Part shown: positions 9,037-17,520 of the stretch, piece after piece
Layout of the letters: each line of letters begins with the position of its first letter
Position numbering within the stretch: the stretch's first letter is position 1
Origin: Clostridia bacterium
GTDB lineage: Bacteria > Bacillota > Clostridia > Oscillospirales > Acutalibacteraceae
Length of the DNA stretch: 64,000 bases
NCBI GenBank assembly: GCA_017399065.1
Contig: JAFQEL010000016.1
Location: 1-64,000, forward strand
Direction: 5' to 3'
Notes under the pieces: model-generated
Databases searched by the model: none
Seen by the model: the letters and a program-made list of their open reading frames with translations, nothing else
What the model was told of the DNA's origin: nothing
Program-made: the position numbers and the translations under genes

Positions 9037-10539
9037 TCAGTACAGTTTAAAGAGCTGTGTAAGCGGATTGTAACCGAGTGCAAAGTACTTGAAGATCCAG
9101 ATTATCGGATTGTACTTAAAAACAGCAACATCAAGAACTGTAACAAGGCCGCGAAGGAATGTTGAAATATCGTGAGTTTCAGGAACATCGACAGGCTCGA
9201 ACTCTTCACCCTCAACATTGAGCACCATCGGATTTGCATAACAGATACCGTTATCGCCCGAGAGATAGAATCTGACATAGAGATTCGGGTCTGCAAGAAG
9301 GTCTGAGCTGTGAAGGTCAAGTGTCGCTTTACCGTCAACAAGCTCGGTACGCAAGATAACATTACAGTCAGAAACCCATGTGATAATGTTTGCGTTGATA
9401 CCCTCAACAGTGATAGTATCGTTCTCTTCATCAACTGTAATTCTCTTTACCTGCGGAGTATCATCACGCCAGTAAGCTCTGGTGTCATAAACATCCTGCT
9501 CGACAAAACCGGGCATTTCTTCCATACCGTTGAGCTCAACACCGTTTGAGAAATGGGAAACGGAGAAGAACTGACCTTTTTCAAGGCACTCGCGGAAAGC
9601 CTCAAGAGTAAGCTCGGGCATCCAGCTCATTGTATAAGCATCGTTGAGCGAAGTCTCATTGTGAGAATCGGCAAAGGTATTGCCCCACGGTACGACACCG
9701 TTGGGAATTGTCTTCTGCAGAATCTGGTCGTAAAGGATACGGTCGCAACGTGTATGTGCATCGGTTGCACTGTTGATACCCATACCCAGTGAATTTTCGG
9801 GATTGTCAAGGAAAATGCGTGCAAACTTATTTACATAATACTCGTCAATCTTCTTACCTACATGATCAGCAGAATCCTTATCGGGATATACATACTCGCC
9901 AACGTGTGAAAGGAATGTTATACCGTCGAGCTTCGCGACCTCACGGCAAGGAGTTTCATAGTCGCCGAAAACACCTGCATAGCCCTGGCCGTACTCTGCC
10001 CAGTAGCTTGTAAGGTGACAGTCAGCAAAAGGAGTTGCCATATTCTGCTCATTGCCGAGCGGCACATCAAGCATACCGTTGGTTGTTGTACGTGTAAGGG
10101 TATCACCGTCTGTGGTGGTATATGTTCTGTCGGGATTAGTACCGTTGAGGTAACCCTGATATGCTTCTTCGGGAACAGGAATTATCGGAGCGTTGTTATT
10201 GGTACGCTCTTTCTTTATAAGGCGCATAAGCGGCACTGTGTCCGGCACAACATTCCAGCCGCGGTTGAGTGTTCCGTGGTCGGTAAGTGCTACGATTTCG
10301 TAATTGAGGGCGTAGTGCATATCGCAAAACTGCTGAACGGGAAGGAAGCCGTCACTTGCATTGGTGTGGCAGTGAAGCTGAGTTTTATAATCGTCCCATT
10401 TGTCCCAATCCACTTCTTCGTAGGGATTTTCGATTATAAAATTCTTTTCGCTGTTTGCTGCAAATGCAGGAATTGCCGTTACAACAATAAGCATTGCAGC
10501 AAGCATAAATGAAAGTAATTTCTTAAATCCAGCTGACAT
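9037..10539 (-). CDS. Secreted PHP-domain metal-dependent phosphoesterase-like protein
   Basis: About 500 residues. I place the start at the second ATG (10539), because CGGAGG directly abuts the first ATG (10548). A signal peptide (LLSFMLAAMLIVVTA...AFA) covers about residues 4-27. The PHP metal-site motifs follow: LHCHTNASDG near 56 and ALTDHG near 90, with later FLSHVGEY and TDAHTRCD elements. PHP proteins are usually cytosolic phosphoesterases, so the export signal is notable. A C-terminal Ig-like stretch precedes a strongly hydrophobic aromatic tail (VFKYNPIIWIFKYFALGYN), possibly for membrane association. A role in trimming extracellular phosphate or phosphonate groups is inference. Confidence 0.8.
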   Translation of the reverse strand: MSAGFKKLLSFMLAAMLIVVTAIPAFAANSEKNFIIENPYEEVDWDKWDDYKTQLHCHTNASDGFLPVQQFCDMHYALNYEIVALTDHGTLNRGWNVVPDTVPLMRLIKKERTNNNAPIIPVPEEAYQGYLNGTNPDRTYTTTDGDTLTRTTTNGMLDVPLGNEQNMATPFADCHLTSYWAEYGQGYAGVFGDYETPCREVAKLDGITFLSHVGEYVYPDKDSADHVGKKIDEYYVNKFARIFLDNPENSLGMGINSATDAHTRCDRILYDQILQKTIPNGVVPWGNTFADSHNETSLNDAYTMSWMPELTLEAFRECLEKGQFFSVSHFSNGVELNGMEEMPGFVEQDVYDTRAYWRDDTPQVKRITVDEENDTITVEGINANIITWVSDCNVILRTELVDGKATLDLHSSDLLADPNLYVRFYLSGDNGICYANPMVLNVEGEEFEPVDVPETHDISTFLRGLVTVLDVAVFKYNPIIWIFKYFALGYNPLTQLFKLY

Positions 10540-10617
10540 AGTACTCATCCTCCGTTTTATATTATGTGTTTATTATACTTCAATGATTTAAAACAATCAA
10601 GTGAATTTTTCAAAAAA

Positions 10618-10659
10618 AATTATCGCCGCAAAAGATTTTACTCTTTTGTGACGATAATT
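10618..10659 (-). terminator. Intrinsic terminator after the GPH symporter gene
   Basis: AATTATCG...CAAAAG pairs with CTTTTG...CGATAATT across an 8-base loop. On the minus strand eight T follow. Confidence 0.8.
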
Positions 10660-10668
10660 AAGACCGTT

Positions 10669-12201
10669 TTATTTTACAAAATCGCCCTTTATTTCTGCCT
10701 GTGCAGCAAGCCTTGCCTCCTCTTCGGAGCCATCCTGCATAATTTTCGCCATTCTGTCACGGCGCTCCTGAAGATCGGCATACATCTGGTTACGCATTTC
10801 AGCATTAAGCGGATAGAACAGCTTGGGAATTATACCAAGAGAACTTGTGATAATTGGGACACCTGTACCGAGAGCGAATATCCACCATTTTGTCTTAGTA
10901 GTCTGTGTACCTACCTTAATACCCTGCTGATAACCTATTTTGCCGAGAATCAGAGATTGCACACTGCCCATAACCGTTCGCTGCAGCTTACTTATAAGTG
11001 ACTGAGCAACACCGGTCATAGCCTCGGCACGGTAACCGTTTTTCCACTCACAATAGTCCATAGATTCGTTGACAATTTCGTTAGGGATAACACGCCGCAA
11101 GCCGTAGACACACATTTCGAAGACTTCTTCTATTCCCATCAAGGGAAGAATAATAGCCTTCTTCATAAAGTTGTTGTTTATCGAGCCAATGCCGAAGACA
11201 ACCATCCAAAGCATATCGGTCCATGCGTCTTCAAAAATCCACAGTGCCTTTGTTGAGAAGCGCTTACGAAGCGGAGCAACGAAGCTGTAGCTGATGAACT
11301 TGACGGGGAATGCGGGAATACCGACGATAGTTTTCCATGTGATTGAACCGATAACGTCGATATAAAAATTAGTTCTGCTCGTACCGACACCAAAGCCGCT
11401 GAGGAAAGAAGAAAGAACCTGAACAAGAACAGGCTTGTTGGTGACGATAGCTTTAAGACCCTGAATTACGCTCGGACGCTCAACAGACTGCTGAACTCTT
11501 TCACGGCTTATAGTAAAGAAATACATAACGAAGATTGTCGAAAGAATCGCACATGCAAGACCGAAGCCTGCAAAGAGCTTGGGAAGCTCCCAACTGACAG
11601 CGTCGTTGATAACAAGGTCATAGAGGATACCGAAAATCTGTTTCGGGAGATCCTCGAAGATATGAGACAACAGGTGCGCCATTGTGATAAGCCTTGTACG
11701 CTCAACAGGGTTGGGCGTAATAGTAGTCATAAAGCCTGTATTTGCAATACCGGTAAATGTGCCTGCAGTCTCCTGCACCATCATCATAATTGAATAGAAA
11801 ATGAGCTTGGGCATATATGTAGCGGCCGATCCGGGGAAGATAAACGGTATTACCCAATAGAACAGGCCGATTATCATAAGCGGAATCTGGCCGAAGAGCA
11901 TATAGGGCTTGAATTTACCCCAACGGGTACGTGTACGCTCAACAATAACGCCTATAAAGGTATCGTTTATGATATCCCATACCGTAGCAATAACGTTATG
12001 AAGAGCAAGATAGTTGAAGTCGATTTTTACAACGTCAAAAATATAACGCTCATAGAAATCACTGATATTGAGGGTTGCCGCAGCATCGTTGAGGACATAT
12101 GCAACAGTTTCTGCCCGGCCTACGTAGCGTCGGTTACCTTTGTATTCAATGCTTTCCTGTAAGGCCTTGTTGCTTTTATTACCTTTTTTAAAAATCGGCA
12201 T
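10669..12201 (-). CDS. GPH-family (MFS) sugar:cation symporter
   Basis: 510 residues with about 12 hydrophobic segments. The glycoside-pentoside-hexuronide symporter signature is clear near residues 75-105: a D-IND-F-GV-VERT segment followed by RTRWGKFKPY. The start has AAGGTGG 7 bp upstream. A charged tail (NQMYADLQERRDRM) matches the frame-shifted remnant at 25376-25766, so the genome held at least two members. It lies between a secreted PHP protein and a GH3 beta-glucosidase. That suggests, without proving, import of a glycoside or oligosaccharide cleaved by the neighbouring hydrolase. Confidence 0.82.
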   Translation of the reverse strand: MPIFKKGNKSNKALQESIEYKGNRRYVGRAETVAYVLNDAAATLNISDFYERYIFDVVKIDFNYLALHNVIATVWDIINDTFIGVIVERTRTRWGKFKPYMLFGQIPLMIIGLFYWVIPFIFPGSAATYMPKLIFYSIMMMVQETAGTFTGIANTGFMTTITPNPVERTRLITMAHLLSHIFEDLPKQIFGILYDLVINDAVSWELPKLFAGFGLACAILSTIFVMYFFTISRERVQQSVERPSVIQGLKAIVTNKPVLVQVLSSFLSGFGVGTSRTNFYIDVIGSITWKTIVGIPAFPVKFISYSFVAPLRKRFSTKALWIFEDAWTDMLWMVVFGIGSINNNFMKKAIILPLMGIEEVFEMCVYGLRRVIPNEIVNESMDYCEWKNGYRAEAMTGVAQSLISKLQRTVMGSVQSLILGKIGYQQGIKVGTQTTKTKWWIFALGTGVPIITSSLGIIPKLFYPLNAEMRNQMYADLQERRDRMAKIMQDGSEEEARLAAQAEIKGDFVK

Positions 12202-12307
12202 ATATGCACCACCTTTTAAATATTTATACAGTATATTGATTCTAATTTAGCATATTTTAAAGCAAAATTCAAGTGATTTATCACATATTATCCACAATAA
12301 TATGTAA

Positions 12308-12720
12308 CTCCCGTATCACTAAAATCTCTATGCGATAGCGTAGGGTTGCTAATAACAGAAACAGCAGGCCATCGGGAGACATTTTGTAAAGAAATGTTCT
12401 CGCAATTTTCTTTTTGAAAAATGACACTTTCGGTTTGAAAGTGTTATAGTTGATTATATACTTTGAAAGCAATTATATCTACCAAGAACAAGTTTTTTTC
12501 AGTACGCATAAGTGAAATTGCAAATTAAAAATTTGCAGTGATATTTTTGATAAATCAAAAGTGATATTGAAACCTTACGGTTTCAGTGTTATTTTATTCG
12601 CAAAAAACTCGCGAAGCGAATAACACTGTGCGAATCACAATAAAACTGCGAAGCAATATAACTCGCCGCAAGGCGAATAAAACTGCCAAGTGTCCTTACG
12701 AACACTTGGCAATACGGGAG
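12308..12720. repeat. MITE-like 413-bp element built of chained hairpins
   Basis: The stretch 12202-12728 has no convincing gene. It holds an element bounded by a 9-bp inverted repeat, CTCCCGTAT (12308-12316) and ATACGGGAG (12712-12720). Inside are consecutive palindromes: 12424-12444, 12519-12537, 12545-12560, 12568-12585, 12594-12623, 12663-12676 and 12684-12711. Near-identical linkers join them: GTGATATT three times, then AATAAAACT/AATATAACT three times. No transposase frame is present and I found no clear target duplication. The right end stops 8 bp from the stop codon of the GH3 gene and may serve as its transcript end. Confidence 0.7.
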
Positions 12721-12728
12721 CATTTAAA

Positions 12729-15092
12729 TCAATCGAGTTTCAGGAACATTTCGAGTATACGTTTTACACAAAGCTCAAGGTCTGCCCTTGTGATTCTGCC
12801 TGCCTTATAACCTTCCGTAAGGTCTTCGGGATAACCGCAGTGCATCTTCATATCATTGCCTGCTTTTACCTCCTTGACAGGATCATTCTTTACGCCCCAG
12901 TCAGTAACAACCATACCGTTATAGCCCCACTCGCCACGGAGAATGCCGGTAAGAAGCTCATAGCTTTCGGATGTATGCTGACCGTTTATGAGGTTATAGG
13001 AGGACATTACAGTCCAGGGCTTACCCTCTTTTACGGCAATCTCAAAACCCTTGAGGTATATCTCACGCAGAGCACGTTCGGAAATACGCGAATCACTGCC
13101 CATACGGTTTGCCTCTTTGTTGTTACAGGCAAAATGTTTCATTGAAACGGCAACCTTCTGAGACTGTACGCCGCGGATATTTGCCGCCGCACACTTACCT
13201 GCAAGAACAGGGTCTTCGGAATAATACTCAAAGTTTCTGCCGCAAAGCGGGTCACGGTGAATATTGAGAGCAGGTGCAAGCCAGATTGCAAGGTTATTCT
13301 CTCTGATCTCAGCACCGCCGCCTGCACCGACAAGGAAGTTGAGCTCGGTATCCCACGAGCAGGCAAGCAGAGTTGCACACGGCCACGCTGTAGTGGGAAT
13401 ACCTGTTTCCGTGTCAAGTCGCAGACCTGCAGGGCCGTCAGCAGTAGGCATTGCCGGCACGCCGAGACGCTTCATCGGGCCGAAGCAGCCGGTATTTGCA
13501 ACACCCGTCGGAGGCTGACCGCCCACAAAATCCATAAGCTCTTCAAGAGTAAACTGGGCAATAAACTCGTCCATAGTTATCTCTGTACCGACCTTGTTAA
13601 ACATAACGGGCTTTTCGGGTGCAACCGCACCTGACGGCTGATTTTCGCCGTAATAATAGCTCTCTTCACCCTGAGGAAGAGCCTCAAAGCTGCCGTCGGA
13701 AAGCATACGCTTACCAAGCTTGAAGGGTCTACACCACTGTGAAAGCTGCTCGGTTACGGTATCTTCTTTTACTTCATATTCAAACGCGAGCTTTTCGAGG
13801 TCTCTTACAGATGTACCGATATAAAATTCATATGTACCTTTTTCAAGCACATAGGCAGATTTGCAGATTTTGCCGAGGTCGTCAAAGCTTGCCATATCAT
13901 TTACTTTGAAAGTAATTGCAAGAGTCTCGGACTCACCCGGAGCAAGAAGCTTTGTCTTTCTGAAAGCAGCAAGCTCCTTTGAAGGCTTGCCGAGCTTACC
14001 CTGAGGTGCCGAGTAATAGACCTGGACAACCTCTTTACCTGCAACGTCGCCTGTATTTGTAACCGTCACGGCAACAACTACGCTGTCACCATCGACTCCG
14101 CAGAGCTTACCGCTCAGAGCAAAGCTTGTATAAGACAGACCGAAGCCGAAGGGATAACGTACAAGGTCTTTTTTGCCGGGAACTGTTTCGAAATAGCGAT
14201 AGCCGACATAAATATCTTCTGAATAATCAACGTGGTCAAAGCATTCCCAAAAATCGTCTTTACAAGGATAGTAATCATATGACTTTGCAATAGTATCGGC
14301 AAGCTTACCTGACGGATTGACATCGCCGCAGAGAATATCCGCAATAGCGGCACCGCCTTCAAGGCCGCCCTGCCAAGACATAAGGAGAGCTTTTACAGAA
14401 TCGTTTTCGGCAAAATATTCGCAGTCAACGGCCGCACCCGAATTAATTACGACAATTACTTTTTTGAAGAGCTTACTTGTTTTATCAATGATATCTTTTT
14501 CAATATCGGAAAGGTACCAGTCACCTGCCTGCGGTCTGCGGTCAACACCCTCGGCAGAAAAACGGCTGATAGTGACAATTGCTGTATCAGCTTCCTTTGA
14601 AGCAGACTCGATAAGCTCATCGGGCACTGCAGGCTCTTTGACGTGCATACTTGCAAAAGTATCGTAAGTCATATCGTCACGCTTGGTGCAAAACTCCATT
14701 GCGTTGACAATATCCCAGGTTGCATTTATCTGCGCCTGTGTAGGAATATTTACGCTTTCACGCTTGACATAGTCTTTATAAAACTCGACAAGCGGCATAT
14801 AGATGCTGACATCTTTTTCGCAGAAGCCTTCATAGATGTTGCAGATATACGGCACATTAACGTCGCCGCTTCCGCCGCCGCCCTTTATGTATTCGATAGT
14901 TGCTTTGCCGAAGAGAGCGATACGCTCGCCTTTCTTAAGCGGCAGAGCACCGTCAGTATTCTTGAGCAAAACCATGCCCTCGGTTGCCGCACGGCGTGAA
15001 AGCTGAGTATGCTTGGGAGATGCCGTAACACAGCGTCCGTCCTCACCGAGAGGGATACAGGGCTGATATTTGAACCTTGCGAATCTTTCCAT
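12729..15092 (-). CDS. GH3 beta-glucosidase with swapped domain order
   Basis: 787 residues from the ATG at 15092; the ATG at 15101 directly abuts the GGACGG site. The C-terminal GH3 domain comes first (KNTDGALPLKKGERIALFG near 45, then GGGGSGDVN). A fibronectin-III-like region follows at about 330-430, and the TIM-barrel domain is last (about 510-787). The barrel ends with MVVTDWGVKN, whose Asp (near 731 by this start) is the expected nucleophile. This permuted order is known from ruminococcal and butyrivibrio beta-glucosidases. No signal peptide is seen, so it probably cleaves imported cello- or other beta-glucosides inside the cell, which fits the nearby symporter. Confidence 0.9.
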   Translation of the reverse strand: MERFARFKYQPCIPLGEDGRCVTASPKHTQLSRRAATEGMVLLKNTDGALPLKKGERIALFGKATIEYIKGGGGSGDVNVPYICNIYEGFCEKDVSIYMPLVEFYKDYVKRESVNIPTQAQINATWDIVNAMEFCTKRDDMTYDTFASMHVKEPAVPDELIESASKEADTAIVTISRFSAEGVDRRPQAGDWYLSDIEKDIIDKTSKLFKKVIVVINSGAAVDCEYFAENDSVKALLMSWQGGLEGGAAIADILCGDVNPSGKLADTIAKSYDYYPCKDDFWECFDHVDYSEDIYVGYRYFETVPGKKDLVRYPFGFGLSYTSFALSGKLCGVDGDSVVVAVTVTNTGDVAGKEVVQVYYSAPQGKLGKPSKELAAFRKTKLLAPGESETLAITFKVNDMASFDDLGKICKSAYVLEKGTYEFYIGTSVRDLEKLAFEYEVKEDTVTEQLSQWCRPFKLGKRMLSDGSFEALPQGEESYYYGENQPSGAVAPEKPVMFNKVGTEITMDEFIAQFTLEELMDFVGGQPPTGVANTGCFGPMKRLGVPAMPTADGPAGLRLDTETGIPTTAWPCATLLACSWDTELNFLVGAGGGAEIRENNLAIWLAPALNIHRDPLCGRNFEYYSEDPVLAGKCAAANIRGVQSQKVAVSMKHFACNNKEANRMGSDSRISERALREIYLKGFEIAVKEGKPWTVMSSYNLINGQHTSESYELLTGILRGEWGYNGMVVTDWGVKNDPVKEVKAGNDMKMHCGYPEDLTEGYKAGRITRADLELCVKRILEMFLKLD

Positions 15093-15162
15093 TATTATCA
15101 TCCGTCCGTTTCTTTAATAGACTTTGTCTTATTATATCATAACAAAAAATACCGTCAAGAGA

Positions 15163-15191
15163 AAACCGCCGGTTTTTCGCCGACGGTTTTT
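15163..15191. terminator. Intrinsic terminator after the small N/Q-rich gene
   Basis: AAAACCGTCGG and CCGGCGGTTTT (minus-strand reading) form an 11-bp stem with one wobble around a CGAAAAA loop. Confidence 0.7.
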
Positions 15192-15195
15192 ACAC

Positions 15196-15276
15196 TTATT
15201 TATTCTTGTTCTGTGAGGGCTGGTTATTATTCTTCTGGGGCTGGTTGTTGTTCTGCTTGTTATTCTGCTTCTCCAC
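15196..15276 (-). CDS. 26-residue Asn/Gln-rich peptide, GTG start
   Basis: The minus strand has CGGAGGTG about 7 bp before GTG at 15276, then 25 more codons to TAA. The peptide is almost entirely N, Q, K and P (M)EKQNNKQNNNQPQ... with a KNNNQPSQNKNK end. A strong terminator follows immediately, so this is a complete small transcription unit. The ribosome site, terminator and low-complexity composition support a genuine small gene. No function is recognised; intrinsically disordered or spore/stress-associated peptides are guesses only. Confidence 0.6.
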   Translation of the reverse strand: MEKQNNKQNNNQPQKNNNQPSQNKNK

Positions 15277-15339
15277 TGTGTTTCACCTCCGGATTAAAGC
15301 GGTAAAAACATTTTAACCGAAAAGCAGAATAATATTCGT

Positions 15340-15894
15340 TTATACAAGCTTTTTACCGAATGCGATATCGGTATCGTAGATTTCAAGCTCCTCAAACCCG
15401 TATTTTCTGTAAAAATTACAGGCAGTTGTATTTGAAGTACCCGTTGTGAGCATAACACCCTTGATACCTTTTGCGGTAAGGTGCTCGCTCAGAGCGGCAA
15501 CGAGCTTACCGCCGAAGCCGCCGCGCTGATAAGCGGGGAGAAGGTCGATATGAAGGTGTGCGGGATAATCATCCTTATATTTTTCGTGAAGAATATAAGC
15601 ATCCCTTGCCCATTTTACATATTCATCACTGAGTTGTAATGACCTTGTATAATACTGCGTATCAAACACTGACTTGAACTTGTCGTAATTCTCTGCACAG
15701 ATGATATAGCCTACAGCTTTGCCGTCATCGTCAAGGACAAAGCAGTTTCCCGGCTCCTGCTCTATGTAATACTCGCAGAAGGTGTGCAGAACAAACTCAC
15801 CCAAAGCACCTGTTATGCTGTCGTCTACACTGTGAAGACAGGCGTAGCAAACGCCGTCGTAATCTTTTTCTTCGTATTTTCTGATTGAAAGCAT
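15340..15894 (-). CDS. GNAT-family N-acetyltransferase
   Basis: 184 residues, start preceded by GGAGG at 7 bp. The fold's acetyl-CoA pyrophosphate loop appears near residue 130 as YQRGGFGGKL (R/Q-x-x-G-x-G/A type), after LHIDLLPA (strand 4). TSNTTACNFYRKYGFEE follows, the common C-terminal half of GNAT enzymes. FVLDDDGKAVGYII is the earlier strand pair. It stands alone between terminators and diverges from the ceramidase operon. The substrate cannot be deduced. Confidence 0.85.
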   Translation of the reverse strand: MLSIRKYEEKDYDGVCYACLHSVDDSITGALGEFVLHTFCEYYIEQEPGNCFVLDDDGKAVGYIICAENYDKFKSVFDTQYYTRSLQLSDEYVKWARDAYILHEKYKDDYPAHLHIDLLPAYQRGGFGGKLVAALSEHLTAKGIKGVMLTTGTSNTTACNFYRKYGFEELEIYDTDIAFGKKLV

Positions 15895-16035
15895 TAAAAA
15901 ACCTCCGTATTCCGGTAAAAATTCGTTTTGTTAATAATAATATTACAAATTTTGTACAAAAAAATCAAGTATCTGTATTTTATTTTATGAAATTTTGTTG
16001 TATAATGACTAAGTAATTATTCGGGAGGTGCTGAT

Positions 16036-17505
16036 ATGAACACTGATAAAATTGTGAGAAAGGCTATTGAAGCCCTTTCAAAAACCGTAATTACCCTTAT
16101 GCCGAAGAGCTATTTTACTTCGGATGAAAATGCAAATAAGTATATGCTGACCGGTGACAAGAAATTCAGCGACAAGGCAGGGTGCTGCTACACCTGCGGA
16201 TTCGGCAAGGCTGTACTTACCCCTGACGATATTGCTTCAGGCAGATACTTTATTGCAGGTTATGATTCAAACAACCCTGCAAAAGGCGTTATTGACGACA
16301 TATATTCACGAGCAGTTTATATCGACGACAATACAGGCAGAGGCGGTGTTGTAATGTGCGCTGTAGATGCCGTAGGCATAAGCCGCAAGGATATAAACGA
16401 TATACGAAAAGCAGTAATTGAAAGCAAAAAGATACCGAATCTTAAATCAATCAACATCTGTGCTACACATTCTCACGCTTCAATAGACACACAGGGATTA
16501 TGGGGTGAAAAGCTATATAAAAGCGGCAGAGACGAAGCATTTATGACTGAGCTTAAAAAGCGCACCGCAAATGCAATCTTATCTGCATACGAAAGCCGTA
16601 AGGACGGCAGGCTCTGTCTGGCATCAAAAGAAACGGAAAACCTTCAGTTTGACTGCAGAACTCCAGATACTTATGACTGCACTTTTACGCGTCTGCGTTT
16701 TGAACCTGCAGACAAAAGCGGATGTATATACATACTTAACTTTGCCTCACACGCAGAGCTTATGGGTGACAAAATCAATAAAATCAGCGCTGACTTCCCC
16801 GCTTATATGATTAAAGAGATTGAAGAAAAAAATCCCGGCGCAAACGCTGTATTCTTCAACGGTGCAATCGGTGGCATGATCTCCGCAAAAGAGATAAAGA
16901 AGATTTACCGCAATGAGATCGACTGTGAAGCATACACAAAAGAATTCGGTAAAATGCTCGGCGAGCTTTCAAATTTACTTGAAGATGAAAAAGAGCTTGA
17001 GCCGATTATCAACATCAGCTCTGTTCCCGTAAAAATCAAGGCACAGAATTTTGTGCTCATACTTGCAAGGCTTCTCAAGGTATTAAACAATGACATTGCG
17101 CGTTGTGAAAAGAGAAGTGAAGCCGCAATACACTCAGAAGTCGGTTACCTTGAGCTCGGCAAAGGCGACGTAGGCATATACCTCATACCCGGCGAGCTTT
17201 TCCCTGAACTTTATAACGGTGAATTTCTCAGTGCTGAAGAATCGGGTACAGGTAAAGCCGCAGACTACAAGGTACTCAGTAAGATGGGTGGTGCAAAGCA
17301 TCACTTTGTTATAGGTCTTTGCAATGATGAGCTCGGGTACATTATACCGGACAACGATTTTGTACTTAACGAAAGAATGCCCTATATCAACAAGGGCGTT
17401 GATAAGTTTGACAGAAGTCACTATGAAGAAACAAACTCTACAGGCCGCGACACGGCACGTACGTTGCTTGAAGCTATGGATAAGCTGATATCCGCAATAA
17501 AATAA
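16036..17505 (+). CDS. Neutral/alkaline ceramidase-fold hydrolase (cytosolic paralogue)
   Basis: 489 residues, start with GGGAGGTG 7 bp upstream and TATAAT at 16001-16006. The pattern follows the neutral ceramidase N-terminal domain: CAVDAVGISRKDI near 110, the metal-binding THSHAS (His145, His147), NFASHAELMGD (second metal His), SADFPAYM, PGELFPELY (metal Glu) and LCNDELGYIIPDND (metal Tyr). The usual nucleophile context (AGDVSPN-like) is replaced by NGAIGGMIS, so amidase activity on ceramide is not assured. There is no signal peptide. It opens an operon with a secreted paralogue, a GlcNAc-type kinase, a SIS protein and GH84, which suggests hydrolysis of an N-acyl or acetyl group on an amino sugar conjugate. 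Confidence 0.72.
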   Translation: MNTDKIVRKAIEALSKTVITLMPKSYFTSDENANKYMLTGDKKFSDKAGCCYTCGFGKAVLTPDDIASGRYFIAGYDSNNPAKGVIDDIYSRAVYIDDNTGRGGVVMCAVDAVGISRKDINDIRKAVIESKKIPNLKSINICATHSHASIDTQGLWGEKLYKSGRDEAFMTELKKRTANAILSAYESRKDGRLCLASKETENLQFDCRTPDTYDCTFTRLRFEPADKSGCIYILNFASHAELMGDKINKISADFPAYMIKEIEEKNPGANAVFFNGAIGGMISAKEIKKIYRNEIDCEAYTKEFGKMLGELSNLLEDEKELEPIINISSVPVKIKAQNFVLILARLLKVLNNDIARCEKRSEAAIHSEVGYLELGKGDVGIYLIPGELFPELYNGEFLSAEESGTGKAADYKVLSKMGGAKHHFVIGLCNDELGYIIPDNDFVLNERMPYINKGVDKFDRSHYEETNSTGRDTARTLLEAMDKLISAIK

Positions 17506-17520
17506 GGAGTGTTTTATAAA

